A stretch of DNA of 64,000 nucleotides. Source: Cellulomonas hominis (GTDB lineage: Bacteria > Actinomycetota > Actinomycetes > Actinomycetales > Cellulomonadaceae). Shown here piece after piece: positions 24,341 to 32,358 of this stretch. Location of the stretch: NCBI RefSeq assembly GCF_014201095.1, contig NZ_JACHDN010000001.1, positions 3,658,001-3,722,000 on the forward strand, given 5' to 3'. The first letter of the stretch is position 1; each line of letters opens with the position of its first letter. The notes beneath the pieces were generated by a model. That model saw only the letters and a list, made by a program, of their open reading frames with translations. It ran no database searches and was not told the origin of the DNA. The position numbers and the translations under genes were made by a program.

Positions 24341-25063
24341 TCAGCCGAGCGCCTCGAGCGCGGCGAACAGCTCGGCCACGGTCTCGAAGGTGCGGCTGGC
24401 CCCGGCGCAGGAGACGACGACCTGGGACTCCGTCTCCCAGGTCTCGCACCCCCACAGGTTGTTCTCGCTGGTCTCGCGGCGGGTGTGGACCGTGCCGGTG
24501 CCCACGCCCAAGAGGGCCCGGACCCGGGTGTCGAACTCCGAGCCCGTACCGGCCACCTCGACCGTCTCGATCGAGGTGGGGTACTCCTCGGTGTCGCGCC
24601 GCTCCTCGACGACCCGGAAGTCGACCTGGCGGATGGCGTCCCGAACGGCCTTGGGTAGTGGTGGCGTCCACGGGGCGTCCAGATCGACGCGGGCGAGACG
24701 GTCGACCAGGGCGTCCTCGTCGGCGACCTCCGCCCAGCGGTCACCGCTGCGAAGTCGCAGGCGAGTGCTGGCGTGCACGGTCGGCGGCTCGGTGCTGCGG
24801 TCGGTGTTGCTCTCGTGCACCAGCTCGACCCGGACGGGGTCGCAGCTGTTGAGAGACCGCTGGGCGCGGATGAGCTGTTCGCCGTCCAGGTGGGCGCGGC
24901 GGGTCTCGATCCGGGTGTCCGTGCCCCTCCAGCTCCACTCCTTGACCTCCGGCTCGCCCCAGCTGATGCCGGGTGCGGGGAGCTCCGCGGGCGACTCGTC
25001 GTGCGCAGCGGCGCTGAACTGGCCGCCGGCGCGCCGTCCGGCAGGGACTCGGGGCTGGGTCAT
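24341..25063 (-). CDS. Hypothetical protein with RxPAGxxxGGQF N-terminus
   Basis: 240 aa from ATG 25063, fixed by the CACAT box 9 nt upstream. Starts MTQPRVPAGRRAGGQFSA. The body alternates charged and beta-rich stretches (RVELVHESNTDRS, SQVVVSCAGASRTFET). Function unknown; the shared N-terminus may be a targeting or docking signal. Confidence 0.7.
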   Translation of the reverse strand: MTQPRVPAGRRAGGQFSAAAHDESPAELPAPGISWGEPEVKEWSWRGTDTRIETRRAHLDGEQLIRAQRSLNSCDPVRVELVHESNTDRSTEPPTVHASTRLRLRSGDRWAEVADEDALVDRLARVDLDAPWTPPLPKAVRDAIRQVDFRVVEERRDTEEYPTSIETVEVAGTGSEFDTRVRALLGVGTGTVHTRRETSENNLWGCETWETESQVVVSCAGASRTFETVAELFAALEALG

Positions 25064-25072
25064 GGCAGGTAG

Positions 25073-25080
25073 ATGTGCGG
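25073..25080 (-). promoter_or_regulatory. CACAT box, 9 nt before ATG 25063
   Basis: Core plus 9 nt (CTACCTGCC) to the ATG. Confidence 0.75.
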
Positions 25081-25127
25081 ACCGGCGCGCCGTCAGGCGC
25101 CGGCGGCGACGGCGATGGAGGTGGGGG

Positions 25128-25421
25128 TCAGGCTCCGGCGGCCGCGAGCTTGCCCGCGCGGTAGCGGTCGGCCGTGCCGGCGTCCATGATCAGGGTGCGC
25201 AGCGGCGTGTTGGCGAGCGCGATGTCGAGGTCGCGGTGCACGTCGTACGCGATGTGCGCGTACGTCGCGTGGTCGTCCACGCTGACCTTGGCGATGCCGG
25301 CGGCCGCCGTCTGCTCGATCCGGTCGGCCACCTCGCGCAGCGCCCGCGCCGTGTCGGCCACGTGCCGCGTGATCTCGGCGGCGAGGTGGGCCTCGACGTC
25401 GAGCTGGTTGGGGCTGGGCAT
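25128..25421 (-). CDS. Small helical hypothetical protein
   Basis: 97 aa, ATG 25421 with GAGAGGAG upstream. Mostly one long amphipathic helix (HLAAEITRHVADTARALREV) and a C-terminal helix; may form a coiled coil. Function unknown. Confidence 0.65.
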   Translation of the reverse strand: MPSPNQLDVEAHLAAEITRHVADTARALREVADRIEQTAAAGIAKVSVDDHATYAHIAYDVHRDLDIALANTPLRTLIMDAGTADRYRAGKLAAAGA

Positions 25422-25467
25422 CGCACGCTCCTCTCGGTGCAGGCGCTGCGCCTGCGGTGCCGATCGT

Positions 25468-25475
25468 ATGTGCGG
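25468..25475 (-). promoter_or_regulatory. CACAT box, 46 nt before ATG 25421
   Basis: Leadered class with a Shine-Dalgarno. Followed by ACGAT, so a TACGAT hexamer overlaps its end. Confidence 0.7.
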
Positions 25476-25966
25476 CGCGGGCCCCAGCCGGGCCGCAGCG
25501 ATCGGGGGTGGGCACGAGGATGGTCCCTCGCGCTTCGGGGGTGCGCCAGCCGGGGCCTCGGTCGGTGGGTGCCAGGAACCAGCTGAGGCCCCGTGTGCGG
25601 GTCGCGTCGTCGCGGACGTCGAGCGGCGTCGAGGGTCAGGAGAACCGGGCGCCGACGATCAGATGTCAGCGCCGTCGGCCAGACCTCGTGCACCAGGGCT
25701 GTGAGCTCGGGCGTCCACAGCATCCGGCCACGGCCCGCCACAGCGAGTCGGACGTTCGCCCGCATCGCCTCGATCTCGCTTCCGTCCCTGCGCCATGCGC
25801 GCGACTTGCGCGGCGCCGAGTACAGCAGCGCGTCGGCGCTGGCCCGACCCCACAGGGCCTCCCACGCGGCCGCGGCCCGGATCCGGTGCGCGGTCTGCGC
25901 GAGCCGGTCCTCACGGCGGGTCGGCTCGTGGTGCTGGTACCCGTCGCCGACGTCGATGTCGATCAA
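25476..25966 (-). pseudogene. Frameshifted hypothetical gene
   Basis: TTG 25966 overlaps the stop of the PTH2-like gene. The frame reads well (REDRLAQTAHRIRAAAAWEA ... VHEVWPTALTSDRRRPVLL) to about 25620. Good coding then continues in another frame (LDVRDDATRTRGLSWFLAP). The two halves join if one base is added near CTCGACGCCG. The 3' end is uncertain because no stop occurs before the next gene. Confidence 0.5.
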
Positions 25967-26592
25967 GCGGTGGGGATCGCCACTGCCGTCAGGGTGCCCG
26001 GGGTGACCTCGGTGAGGCCGTTGTCGCGGATCGCGACCGCACCCGGCCGCGCCGCGAGCAGCCGCAGGTGGCCAGGGCCGGTGAAGGCGAGGTGCAGCCC
26101 GGTGCTCACGCCCAGGACACGCTCGACCGCGGAGCCGTCCGCCTCCAGCGCCCACCCGAGCAGGGCGTGCGCGGCCTGCGCCGCGGCCTTCCCGGTCGTC
26201 AGGGTCTCCAGCACGGTGACGGACACGCCGGCGACCGGCGCCGGTGCCGGACGCGTGCGCTCGAGGTCGGTGCTCGCGACCTGTGCCTTGGCGACCAGCT
26301 TGGGCAGGTCGACCATCCGCATCGGCGCGAGCGCGACGCCCCGGGACCCACCCCAGCGGACCTCGTGCCCGCCGAGCTCGGCGACGGCCCGGTCCAGGTG
26401 CGCGGCGCTCGCGCGGCGGACCGACTTGGTGAACGGACCGGACAGCCAGGCGTCGAAGGCGGCCTGCTGGTCTGCGGTGCGCCGCGCCCACGCGAGGACG
26501 CACGCACGCGCCGCGGCCTCCACGGTCAGCTCGTGGGTACCCGTCTTGTCGACGAGGATCGGCATGACCCAGTCGGTGCGCAGCTCGCTCAT
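25963..26592 (-). CDS. PTH2-like peptidyl-tRNA hydrolase family protein
   Basis: 209 aa from ATG 26592. The second half holds GKAAAQAAHALLGWAL, the PTH2 signature, and the first half carries the helical and beta pattern of actinobacterial plasmid PTH2 relatives. PTH2 enzymes release peptides from stalled peptidyl-tRNA, or are used as folds for other roles. In the operon opened at 28392. Catalysis is not proven. Confidence 0.65.
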   Translation of the reverse strand: MSELRTDWVMPILVDKTGTHELTVEAAARACVLAWARRTADQQAAFDAWLSGPFTKSVRRASAAHLDRAVAELGGHEVRWGGSRGVALAPMRMVDLPKLVAKAQVASTDLERTRPAPAPVAGVSVTVLETLTTGKAAAQAAHALLGWALEADGSAVERVLGVSTGLHLAFTGPGHLRLLAARPGAVAIRDNGLTEVTPGTLTAVAIPTA

Positions 26593-26657
26593 GATGACTC
26601 CCGGATGCCGTAGGCGAAGGACAGGTCGTTGTAGAGGTCGGTCGGGTAGGCCGCCAC
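26589..26657 (-). CDS. Very short ORF
   Basis: 22 aa (MAAYPTDLYNDLSFAYGIRE..). Its TGA overlaps the ATG of the PTH2-like gene as ATGA. The sequence is protein-like and the frame stays coding-like a few codons upstream (EHDFG), so it may be a coupling peptide or the tail of a decayed gene. Confidence 0.35.
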   Translation of the reverse strand: MAAYPTDLYNDLSFAYGIRESS

Positions 26658-26675
26658 GCCGAAGTCGTGCTCGGC

Positions 26676-27182
26676 TCAGAGCGACGGGTCCGCGGGCGAG
26701 CCCGGCCCGTCCTGAGCGGCGCAACCCAGGGCGTCCAGGACCAGGTCGCGGTCGGCAGCCGCGGCGGCCCGGCCGTTCTCGTCGCCGGCCGTGTGGTAGG
26801 TCTGGTTGAACAGCCTCAGGGCCGCGTCCCGCGCGGCGCCCGAGGCGGGCTGCAGCGCGGCGTTGTGGGCCTGCGCGATCGCGGCCGCCTCCGCGTGGGT
26901 CAGGTTCGCCAGCGCGTGCGTGACGGGGTACCCGTCGCTGCCGACGACGTCGTAGGAGTTCGCGGGCCGCGAGTCGCGCTCGTGCAGCGGCTCGACCCGC
27001 CACACCGTGTCGGTGCGCTCGAACTCGTCGTTGGCGCGCACGTGGTCCAGCAGCTGCTGGCCGTAGGCGATCATCTGGGTCGGCAGGCTGCACCCGTTCA
27101 ACAGCGACGAGCAGTCCGGGGTGTCGTGCACGGGGCAGGTCGGGCGGACCTCACGGGCGGCGCCCGCGGCGGTCAGGTCCAT
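26676..27182 (-). CDS. Hypothetical protein
   Basis: 168 aa from ATG 27182, overlapping the TGA of the preceding gene. TCPVHD and DCSSLLNGC near the N-terminus suggest a metal or disulfide site; the rest is Ala-rich helix. Its first 50 codons are duplicated at 23.9 kb. Function unknown. Confidence 0.7.
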   Translation of the reverse strand: MDLTAAGAAREVRPTCPVHDTPDCSSLLNGCSLPTQMIAYGQQLLDHVRANDEFERTDTVWRVEPLHERDSRPANSYDVVGSDGYPVTHALANLTHAEAAAIAQAHNAALQPASGAARDAALRLFNQTYHTAGDENGRAAAAADRDLVLDALGCAAQDGPGSPADPSL

Positions 27183-27428
27183 CAGGTCTCCTCGGTCGAG
27201 GCCAGGACGGTCAGGTGGGTGAGCAGCTCGCGGCGACGGGCCGGGGTCAGGTCGGCGTCGAACGCGAGTGCCTGGTGCAGCGCGGCCGCTGCGGCCCGGC
27301 GTCGGGCGCTCGTGGGCACGTCCCGCGTCCCGGTGACCGACAGGGCCGCCAGGGCGTAGTCGGATGCCAGCGACCGGGTGTCCGGCAGGCCGCGGCGGGT
27401 GGTCTGCATCGAGTCGATGACGGCGTCG
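27031..27428. repeat. 398-bp direct duplication, copy B
   Basis: Partner of 23843-24240. This copy lies inside two intact genes, so it is the likely source. Confidence 0.85.
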
Positions 27429-27856
27429 GTCGCGGCGTCCAGGACGCTCCGCTGGTCCCGGACGGGGTGCTCCCACAGCGACCGGGTGCCCGGCAGGACG
27501 CAGCGGGTGGTCTGCACCATGTCGATGACGTCGTCCAGGGCCCGCCAGCCGGTGCGGCGCAGGAAATCGACCGCGCTCTCGCCGGGCAGCGGATCCGTGG
27601 CGGGGTGGGACTGCTCGGCGGGCTCCTTCCCGGCCTGCAGCACGTTCACGCTGCGGCGCCGCACGATTCCGACCGCGGGCGTCACGCGGAGGTCGGCGTC
27701 GTCCGCCGCGAGGATCGCAGTCGTCGCCGAGTGGTTGGTGGTGGCGTACGCGCGCAGCTGCGCGATCGCCTCGGCCGGCTCGGCGGTGCCGTGCAGCATC
27801 AGGCCGGAACCCGAGGGCTGGCCGGGCACGGAGACGGCGGTCATGCGCTCGGTCAT
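27182..27856 (-). CDS. Hypothetical protein, paralogue of 43679-44083
   Basis: 224 aa from ATG 27856 in an ATGA overlap. The N-terminal 75 residues (TERMTAVSVPGQPSGSGL, EAIAQLRAYATT, AILAADDADLRVTPAVGIVRR) parallel those of the 43679-44083 product. The C-terminus holds two copies of a QTTRx(V/G)LPxTRSL motif. Function unknown. Confidence 0.7.
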   Translation of the reverse strand: MTERMTAVSVPGQPSGSGLMLHGTAEPAEAIAQLRAYATTNHSATTAILAADDADLRVTPAVGIVRRRSVNVLQAGKEPAEQSHPATDPLPGESAVDFLRRTGWRALDDVIDMVQTTRCVLPGTRSLWEHPVRDQRSVLDAATDAVIDSMQTTRRGLPDTRSLASDYALAALSVTGTRDVPTSARRRAAAAALHQALAFDADLTPARRRELLTHLTVLASTEET

Positions 27857-28341
27857 GAGTTCTGCTCCGGGCTCGGGGTGGGCGCCATCGCGTCGTGGAT
27901 GCGCGCGAGGCGCTCGATCCGCTCGGGGGTCGCGTCCAGCCCCAGCTGGGCCAGCGTCTGGCGGATCTCCTGCTCGACGGACTCCGGCGTCGAATCGGCC
28001 AACAGGCTGCGCGCGATCACCGTCGCCCCCACACCCGGCTGCCCGGGGCGGTGGGTGCGTCCCTCGCGCTGGGGCGCGGCGCCGATGACGTCGTCCAGGG
28101 TGTGCGTGAGGGTGGCCGGGCGAACCGGGCCGGGTCGAGCAAGCAGGGCGCGCCGGTCCTCGTCGGACAGCATCGGCCAGCTCTCCTCCGTGAAGATCTG
28201 GGCCGTGATGCCGCGGCCGTTGGCCGGGCGGCCGAAGTACATCGCGGCGGCGCTCGGGGAGATGCCCTGGGGGAGCAGGGGCGCCGGCAGGGGCTGCCCG
28301 TTCGTGGTGCCGATCGACTCGGGGCTGTGCGGCTGCGTCAC
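27853..28341 (-). CDS. Hypothetical protein
   Basis: 162 aa, GTG 28341 with GGAGG. First gene of a long overlapping operon (28341 down to 25476). Pro-rich N-terminus, helical C-terminus (SVEQEIRQTLAQLGLDATPE). Function unknown. Confidence 0.7.
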   Translation of the reverse strand: MTQPHSPESIGTTNGQPLPAPLLPQGISPSAAAMYFGRPANGRGITAQIFTEESWPMLSDEDRRALLARPGPVRPATLTHTLDDVIGAAPQREGRTHRPGQPGVGATVIARSLLADSTPESVEQEIRQTLAQLGLDATPERIERLARIHDAMAPTPSPEQNS

Positions 28342-28387
28342 GGGCTCGCCTCCTGCTCACAGGCCCCGGAGCGGAGCCTCTCGCCAG

Positions 28388-28507
28388 GCCTATGTGCGGC
28401 AGGCGCGGTCGGCCCGCAGTGAGGTCGTTGACGGCCTCGCCGCGCAGGCTGGGCTCGAACTGCCCGCCTGCGCGGACGCCGGCGGGGGTGCGGGGCTGGT
28501 CGCTCAT
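28388..28507 (-). CDS. Short gene with RxPAGxxxGGQF N-terminus, 3' end uncertain
   Basis: ATG 28507 is exactly 9 nt after a variant CACAT box and opens MSDQPRTPAGVRAGGQFEP, like two other genes here. The frame has no stop for 440 codons and runs through the next genes, so the true end cannot be fixed. The span given stops where composition ceases to look coding. Possibly a remnant of a longer gene. Confidence 0.4.
28392..28399 (-). promoter_or_regulatory. CACAT box, 50 nt before GTG 28341
   Basis: Leadered class with GGAGG before the GTG. Opens the six-gene operon that includes the PTH2-like gene. Confidence 0.7.
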
Positions 28508-28516
28508 GCCGGGTAG

Positions 28517-28524
28517 ACGTGCGG
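28517..28524 (-). promoter_or_regulatory. Variant CACAT box (CCGCACGT), 9 nt before ATG 28507
   Basis: One base differs from the core (A to G at position 7), yet the 9-nt spacing (CTACCCGGC) is kept. Confidence 0.6.
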
Positions 28525-28535
28525 CCCAAGGGGGC

Positions 28536-28897
28536 TCACAGGCCCCGGGCTCGGGCGCGGACGGTGTCCGCTGCTGTGGCGGCGGCGGCCATGCGGCGGG
28601 CGGCGTGGCCCACCCGGCGGGCTGCGCGGGTGCCGGCGGCGCAGCGGCGTGCGGCGTCGGCGGTCCGGGCGCCCACGGGTCGGCCCTGGCGGAGAGCGAG
28701 GCGTCGTACGCCGCGCGGCGCACCGGGTCGGTCAGGACCTCGCCGGCGCGCTGGACGAGATCGAACTGGACGTGCGAGGCGACCCCGGTTGTGTCCGGAT
28801 GCGTCGCCCGTCGCTGGGCGGCGAATGCCCTCTTGATCGCCGCTGCGTCGGCACCGGGCGACACACCCAGGACGTCGTAGTACGTGGGGTGGTCCAT
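28536..28897 (-). CDS. J-domain (DnaJ-like) protein
   Basis: Residues 1-70 form a J-domain: YYDVLGVSPGADAAAIKRAF, then the HPD tripeptide in THPDTTG, and VLTDPVRRAAYDASL. It should stimulate an Hsp70 ATPase. A Pro/Ala-rich linker follows. The J-domain frame has no stop and runs into the next genes. A second frame ends naturally at 28536 (RARARGL then TGA), so a shift within the linker is possible. ATG 28897 overlaps the preceding stop as TGATG. Confidence 0.65.
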
Positions 28898-29304
28898 CAG
28901 GACTCCTTGGCCGTGTCGGGCTCGGATGCGGCGAAGACGTACGGGCGCAGGTACTTCTCGCCTGTGACCTCCTGGGCGTCGGCGTGCGCCCGGGCCAGGA
29001 AGCGGCCGGCTCGGCCGGCGAGATCGGCCAGCCCGGCCTCGTGGGCCCGCTCTGTCAGCAGGCCGACGGCACGGATGGCGCGCCGCATGCCGGCTTCCCC
29101 GCCGCCCAGAGGGGGCAGGCGCACGTCGAGCCCGGCGGTCAGGTCGGCCAGGACCCGAGGGGTCTGCCGGATGATGGCCTGTCGGATCCGGCGCGCATCG
29201 CTTCCGGGCGGAGCGACTGGGCTGCAGGCAGCGGTCAGCAGCGTGAAGGTCGTGCCCGCCAGAGCGTGCGCGAGTGCGCGGGCCCTGTCCGGCTCGGAGG
29301 TCAC
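28897..29304 (-). CDS. Hypothetical protein
   Basis: 135 aa, GTG 29304 overlapping the previous stop. Helical throughout (RIRQAIIRQTPRVLADL, AVGLLTERAHEAGLADLAG). Part of the four-gene operon 29638-28536 that ends with the J-domain gene. Function unknown. Confidence 0.65.
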   Translation of the reverse strand: MTSEPDRARALAHALAGTTFTLLTAACSPVAPPGSDARRIRQAIIRQTPRVLADLTAGLDVRLPPLGGGEAGMRRAIRAVGLLTERAHEAGLADLAGRAGRFLARAHADAQEVTGEKYLRPYVFAASEPDTAKES

Positions 29305-29459
29305 AGCGGCCTCCGGTAGGTCTCCAGCTGCTCCAGGACGTCGGCGAGCACCTCCACCGGGACGTCGTACAGGTGCGTGACGATCTCGGCCTCAGTGGCG
29401 CCGGGCGCGGTCGCCGGCAGCGAGAGCGCGATGGTGGTGCCCGTGGCGAGGGTCTTCAT
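29301..29459 (-). CDS. Small hypothetical protein
   Basis: 52 aa from ATG 29459, overlapping both neighbours by 4 nt. A hydrophobic start (LATGTTIALSLPATAPG) and an acidic amphipathic helix at the end. Function unknown. Confidence 0.55.
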   Translation of the reverse strand: MKTLATGTTIALSLPATAPGATEAEIVTHLYDVPVEVLADVLEQLETYRRPL

Positions 29460-29638
29460 GTGCCTGCCCCGGTCTTCTTCACGGTGCTGGCCGGGTGGTT
29501 GCGGGCACCCCTGGGCCACCCGCCGTGCCGAGCACGGAGGAAGCCCGCGTGCGTCCACTGGGCGCTCTGGACGCCGGAGCGCGCCTGCCGAGACCCTCGC
29601 AACGCGCGGCGGGTGAGGGCAGCCTCGAGGTCGTCCAT
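29456..29638 (-). CDS. Small basic hypothetical protein
   Basis: 60 aa from ATG 29638, located 9 nt after a CACAT box. Strongly basic (ALTRRALRGSRQARSG, RARHGGWPRGARNH), so it may bind nucleic acid. First gene of a four-gene operon. Confidence 0.6.
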   Translation of the reverse strand: MDDLEAALTRRALRGSRQARSGVQSAQWTHAGFLRARHGGWPRGARNHPASTVKKTGAGT

Positions 29639-29647
29639 GATCGGTGA

Positions 29648-29655
29648 ATGTGCGG
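29648..29655 (-). promoter_or_regulatory. CACAT box, 9 nt before ATG 29638
   Basis: Core plus 9 nt (TCACCGATC) to the ATG. Confidence 0.75.
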
Positions 29656-29771
29656 CACGCGCTCCTGCGGCGGGCGGCCTGCGGTCGGCGTGCGCGGGTC
29701 TCGCGGACAGGGCTGCACCAGAGGCTGGACCGCGCCAGTCGGGGCGGCGGCGAGTGAGCCGGCCGACAGGC

Positions 29772-30332
29772 TCAGGCCCATGCCGGCTCCGCGTCCTCCC
29801 GGACCAGCAGGCTGTACAGCCGGTCCAGGTAGCGGCGCTCGGCCTCCTGGGCGGGCAGCGGTCCGATGTCCACCCCGAGGGTTCCCAAGGCCTCGGTGTC
29901 CCACGGGGCGGGCGGCTCGGACAGCAGTGCGGCGCGCTCGTCGAGGCAGATGCGGATGTCGGCGTCGTGCACCGACGACGGGATCTGCGCCGAGATGCCG
30001 AACCGCTCCGCGATCGCCTTCCACACCACGTCCTCGATGTCACGGAAGGCCGGGACGTGGTTCTTGAGGGGGCGGATCATGTCGCCGATGTACGCCTCGG
30101 TTGCGTCGTGCAGCAGCGCGTGCAGCTGGTCGCGCACTGGGACGGCCCACGACATCAGCAGGCAGTGCTCCGCCACGGAGTAGTGCTCGCGGGTCATGCC
30201 GTTGTAGCGGCACTGGTAGGCCAGTGCGTGGGCGATGTCCCGCGGGTCGACCTCCTCGGGTCGCGGGTCGAGCGGCCAGAACTGGCGGCCGGTGTAGGTC
30301 TGCATCCAGTCGCCGGTGCGGGTCTGCGGCAC
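29772..30332 (-). CDS. HD-domain phosphohydrolase (YfbR-like)
   Basis: 186 aa from GTG 30332 with GAGGAGG. The metal-binding HD pattern is clear: REHYSVAEHC, then HALLHDATEAYIGDM and a later DADIRICLDERAAL. Similar small HD proteins act on deoxynucleoside monophosphates, which would suit an element that replicates itself. Last gene of the operon starting at 31262. Confidence 0.75.
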   Translation of the reverse strand: MPQTRTGDWMQTYTGRQFWPLDPRPEEVDPRDIAHALAYQCRYNGMTREHYSVAEHCLLMSWAVPVRDQLHALLHDATEAYIGDMIRPLKNHVPAFRDIEDVVWKAIAERFGISAQIPSSVHDADIRICLDERAALLSEPPAPWDTEALGTLGVDIGPLPAQEAERRYLDRLYSLLVREDAEPAWA

Positions 30333-30813
30333 GGGTCCTCCTCGGTGGTGGGTCAATGGAGCGGGCGCGTGCCTGCGACCGTGCACGGCAGGCGGCGACT
30401 CGCTCGGGGGCGCCGGGGATGCCCAGGTACGGGCACACCGGGAAAGGCCTGGCGTGCACCGGCACGGTGGCCGTGGCAGTCGGGACGTGCCCGGGCGCCG
30501 GTGGCAGAGCACGGGACCAGATCGCCGTAGCGGGCATGTCCACGAGGACCACGGCCGCGAGCAGGCGCCGCTCGATGGCCACGAGAGCCGCTCCCGTGAG
30601 CAGCCCGCCGGAGTAGCCGACGACCGCGGCCGTCCCGGTCGCCGCGCCCACGTCCGTGGCACCGATCCCGTGCTGGGCGTCGGAGGGACTCTCGAGCACG
30701 AACCCGCTGGCTGCGACGAACACGGCCAGCGCCGTTGTGGCGAGCGCGGCGGCAGCCGCAAGCAGCAGCGCGAACGCGATCGCGAACGGGTGCGCCGCCC
30801 GGATCCGGGTCAC
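30040..30813 (-). CDS. Membrane protein, 3' end uncertain
   Basis: GTG 30813 overlaps the previous stop. Two hydrophobic segments (IAFALLLAAAAALATTALAV and TGTAAVVGYSGGLLTGAALV) make a small membrane protein of about 110 residues. The frame then stays open and overlaps the HD gene by 293 nt with shadow-like composition. The real end may lie near 30350 after a frameshift. Function unknown. Confidence 0.5.
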   Translation of the reverse strand: MTRIRAAHPFAIAFALLLAAAAALATTALAVFVAASGFVLESPSDAQHGIGATDVGAATGTAAVVGYSGGLLTGAALVAIERRLLAAVVLVDMPATAIWSRALPPAPGHVPTATATVPVHARPFPVCPYLGIPGAPERVAACRARSQARARSIDPPPRRTRAADPHRRLDADLHRPPVLAARPATRGGRPAGHRPRTGLPVPLQRHDPRALLRGGALPADVVGRPSARPAARAAARRNRGVHRRHDPPPQEPRPGLP

Positions 30814-31262
30814 TCGAAGGCCCCCTGCTCGGACATGTCCCGACCGCCGTAGTACCTCGCGCCGTAGGCGTCGCGGCTGGCGTGAGGGTCGGCCGCGGCG
30901 TCCATGAGGGCGTCGTAGACGTGGGCGTAGGTCTGCCGGGCTGGGTCGGAGAGGTCGTTGACGGTGCGCCGCCAGGCGATGATGCGTCCGCCGGGCAGCC
31001 GGAGCACCAGGAACCGGTCGGCGATCGCCAGTGCGGCCGCCTCGCGGGCGCGCCGCATCGGGTCGTCGGTGAAGCGCGGCCGCCACACGGCCGCCTTCGC
31101 CCGCAGCACCAGCAGCCCTCGGAGCACCAGCAGGACCAGCCCGAGAGCTGCGGCGATCAGGAACGGGGTGGCGAACCCGCCCCAGTAGGCAGCGCTCACT
31201 GCCGCGGAACCTGGTTCGGATCGGTCGCGGGCATCACGGTCCTCCTGCGGTGTACGGGTCAC
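30810..31262 (-). CDS. Membrane-anchored hypothetical protein
   Basis: 150 aa from GTG 31262 (GGGGA just before). One strong membrane helix (PFLIAAALGLVLLVLRGLLVL), then a cytoplasmic domain with DRFLVLRLPGGRIIAWRRTV. The operon continues into two more genes. The start is 12 nt, not 9, from the CACAT box. Confidence 0.6.
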   Translation of the reverse strand: MTRTPQEDRDARDRSEPGSAAVSAAYWGGFATPFLIAAALGLVLLVLRGLLVLRAKAAVWRPRFTDDPMRRAREAAALAIADRFLVLRLPGGRIIAWRRTVNDLSDPARQTYAHVYDALMDAAADPHASRDAYGARYYGGRDMSEQGAFE

Positions 31263-31274
31263 GTCCCCTGGTGG

Positions 31275-31282
31275 ATGTGCGG
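31275..31282 (-). promoter_or_regulatory. CACAT box, 12 nt before GTG 31262
   Basis: The only copy with 12-nt spacing, one codon more than the usual 9. Confidence 0.65.
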
Positions 31283-31431
31283 CAGCTACGCAGGCCGGAT
31301 CGGCGGCGCGGAGTTCGTGGCGGAAAACCCCGCCCGGGCGGCAACCTCGTCGATCGTGGTGCCCACCGTCTACTCCTCGAGGCTGGCGTGCTCGCGGGCG
31401 TAGTACTCCAGGTGCTCCTGCTCGGTCGGGG

Positions 31432-31614
31432 TCAGCACCACGCAGGCATGCTGGTGGCACCGCCGCCCCAGGCCGACACCTTCCGGTTGCACCGCCACAT
31501 GAACCCGAAGGTCGCGGCGGAGTGCTTTCGGGTCGCGGACAGGCCGCCGTACCGGGCCGGTGCGAAGCAGACCGGTACCAGGTTCGCGCGCCGCTCGGCG
31601 GCCGGGACAGCCAC
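31432..31614 (-). CDS. Small Cys-containing protein
   Basis: 60 aa, GTG 31614 just after the stop of the gene before. TFGFMWRCNRK and a C-terminal Cys. A second frame downstream (CHQHACVVLTPTEQEHLEYY, stop near 31378) also looks coding, so a frameshift could link them into one zinc-binding protein. Confidence 0.4.
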   Translation of the reverse strand: MAVPAAERRANLVPVCFAPARYGGLSATRKHSAATFGFMWRCNRKVSAWGGGATSMPAWC

Positions 31615-31615
31615 C

Positions 31616-31702
31616 TCAGGCCTGCGCGCGCTGCTGGGTGGCCAGCAGCCGTCGGGCGCGCCAGTGCCAGGCGCGCAGCGCGGCCACGAGGTTGCCGTTC
31701 AC
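31616..31702 (-). CDS. Very short basic peptide gene
   Basis: 28 aa (VNGNLVAALRAWHWRARRLL...), GTG in a 4-nt overlap with the preceding stop. Basic amphipathic helix. Could be a real small protein of the operon. Confidence 0.45.
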   Translation of the reverse strand: MNGNLVAALRAWHWRARRLLATQQRAQA

Positions 31703-32358
31703 GCCCGCTCCCACCGCGCGGTCACGCTGACGCGGTTGACCACGCGCGGGTCGCTCATCCCGGACGGATCCGACCAGTGGCGGGTCTGGGCCAGCATCGC
31801 CCTGGCGACCTCCTCGGTCTGGGCCGGGTCGACGTGCATGTCGTCGGGCAGGCCCCACGAGGTCGGGACGGTCCAGCCCAGACCCCAGGTGGTCTCCACC
31901 TGCGCGCTGTAGGCCGCGTGCACGGCAGCCAGTCGCCGCGTCAGGGCGTCCAGGCGAGCGCGTTCGCGCGCGAAGGCGGACGCCTCGGCGGCGTACCGCA
32001 TCGCCCAGGTCGAGCGCCCCCCGACGCGGTTGGCCTCGGCCAGGTACTCCCCGGGGGTGTACCGGATCGCCGGGTCCAGGCCGAGATCGAGCACGTCTGC
32101 GATGGTCCGCAGCAGCGGGTGCTCCGTCCCGGGGGCGTCGTCGGGCGTGAAGCCTTCAGCGAACCGCACGGGGGGCATCCCGGCCGCGGACAGCTCCTGC
32201 ACGGCCCGGTGGTACTCGGACCGGCGGATGAAGGAGGCCAGCTCGTCGGCACCGGCCAGGGTCATGCCCTTGTGCCGGGCGGCCCACAGCACGTGCACCA
32301 GGGCCGTGTGGTCGCCCTGCCAGGCCTGGGGCAGCACGGGAGCGGTGTCGGCGCTCAC
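31699..32358 (-). CDS. Hypothetical protein
   Basis: 219 aa, GTG 32358 overlapping the previous stop. Helical with FIRRSEYHRAVQELSAAG and TTWGLGWTVPTSWGLPDD. Second gene of the operon from 32678. No family recognised. Confidence 0.7.
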   Translation of the reverse strand: MSADTAPVLPQAWQGDHTALVHVLWAARHKGMTLAGADELASFIRRSEYHRAVQELSAAGMPPVRFAEGFTPDDAPGTEHPLLRTIADVLDLGLDPAIRYTPGEYLAEANRVGGRSTWAMRYAAEASAFARERARLDALTRRLAAVHAAYSAQVETTWGLGWTVPTSWGLPDDMHVDPAQTEEVARAMLAQTRHWSDPSGMSDPRVVNRVSVTARWERA

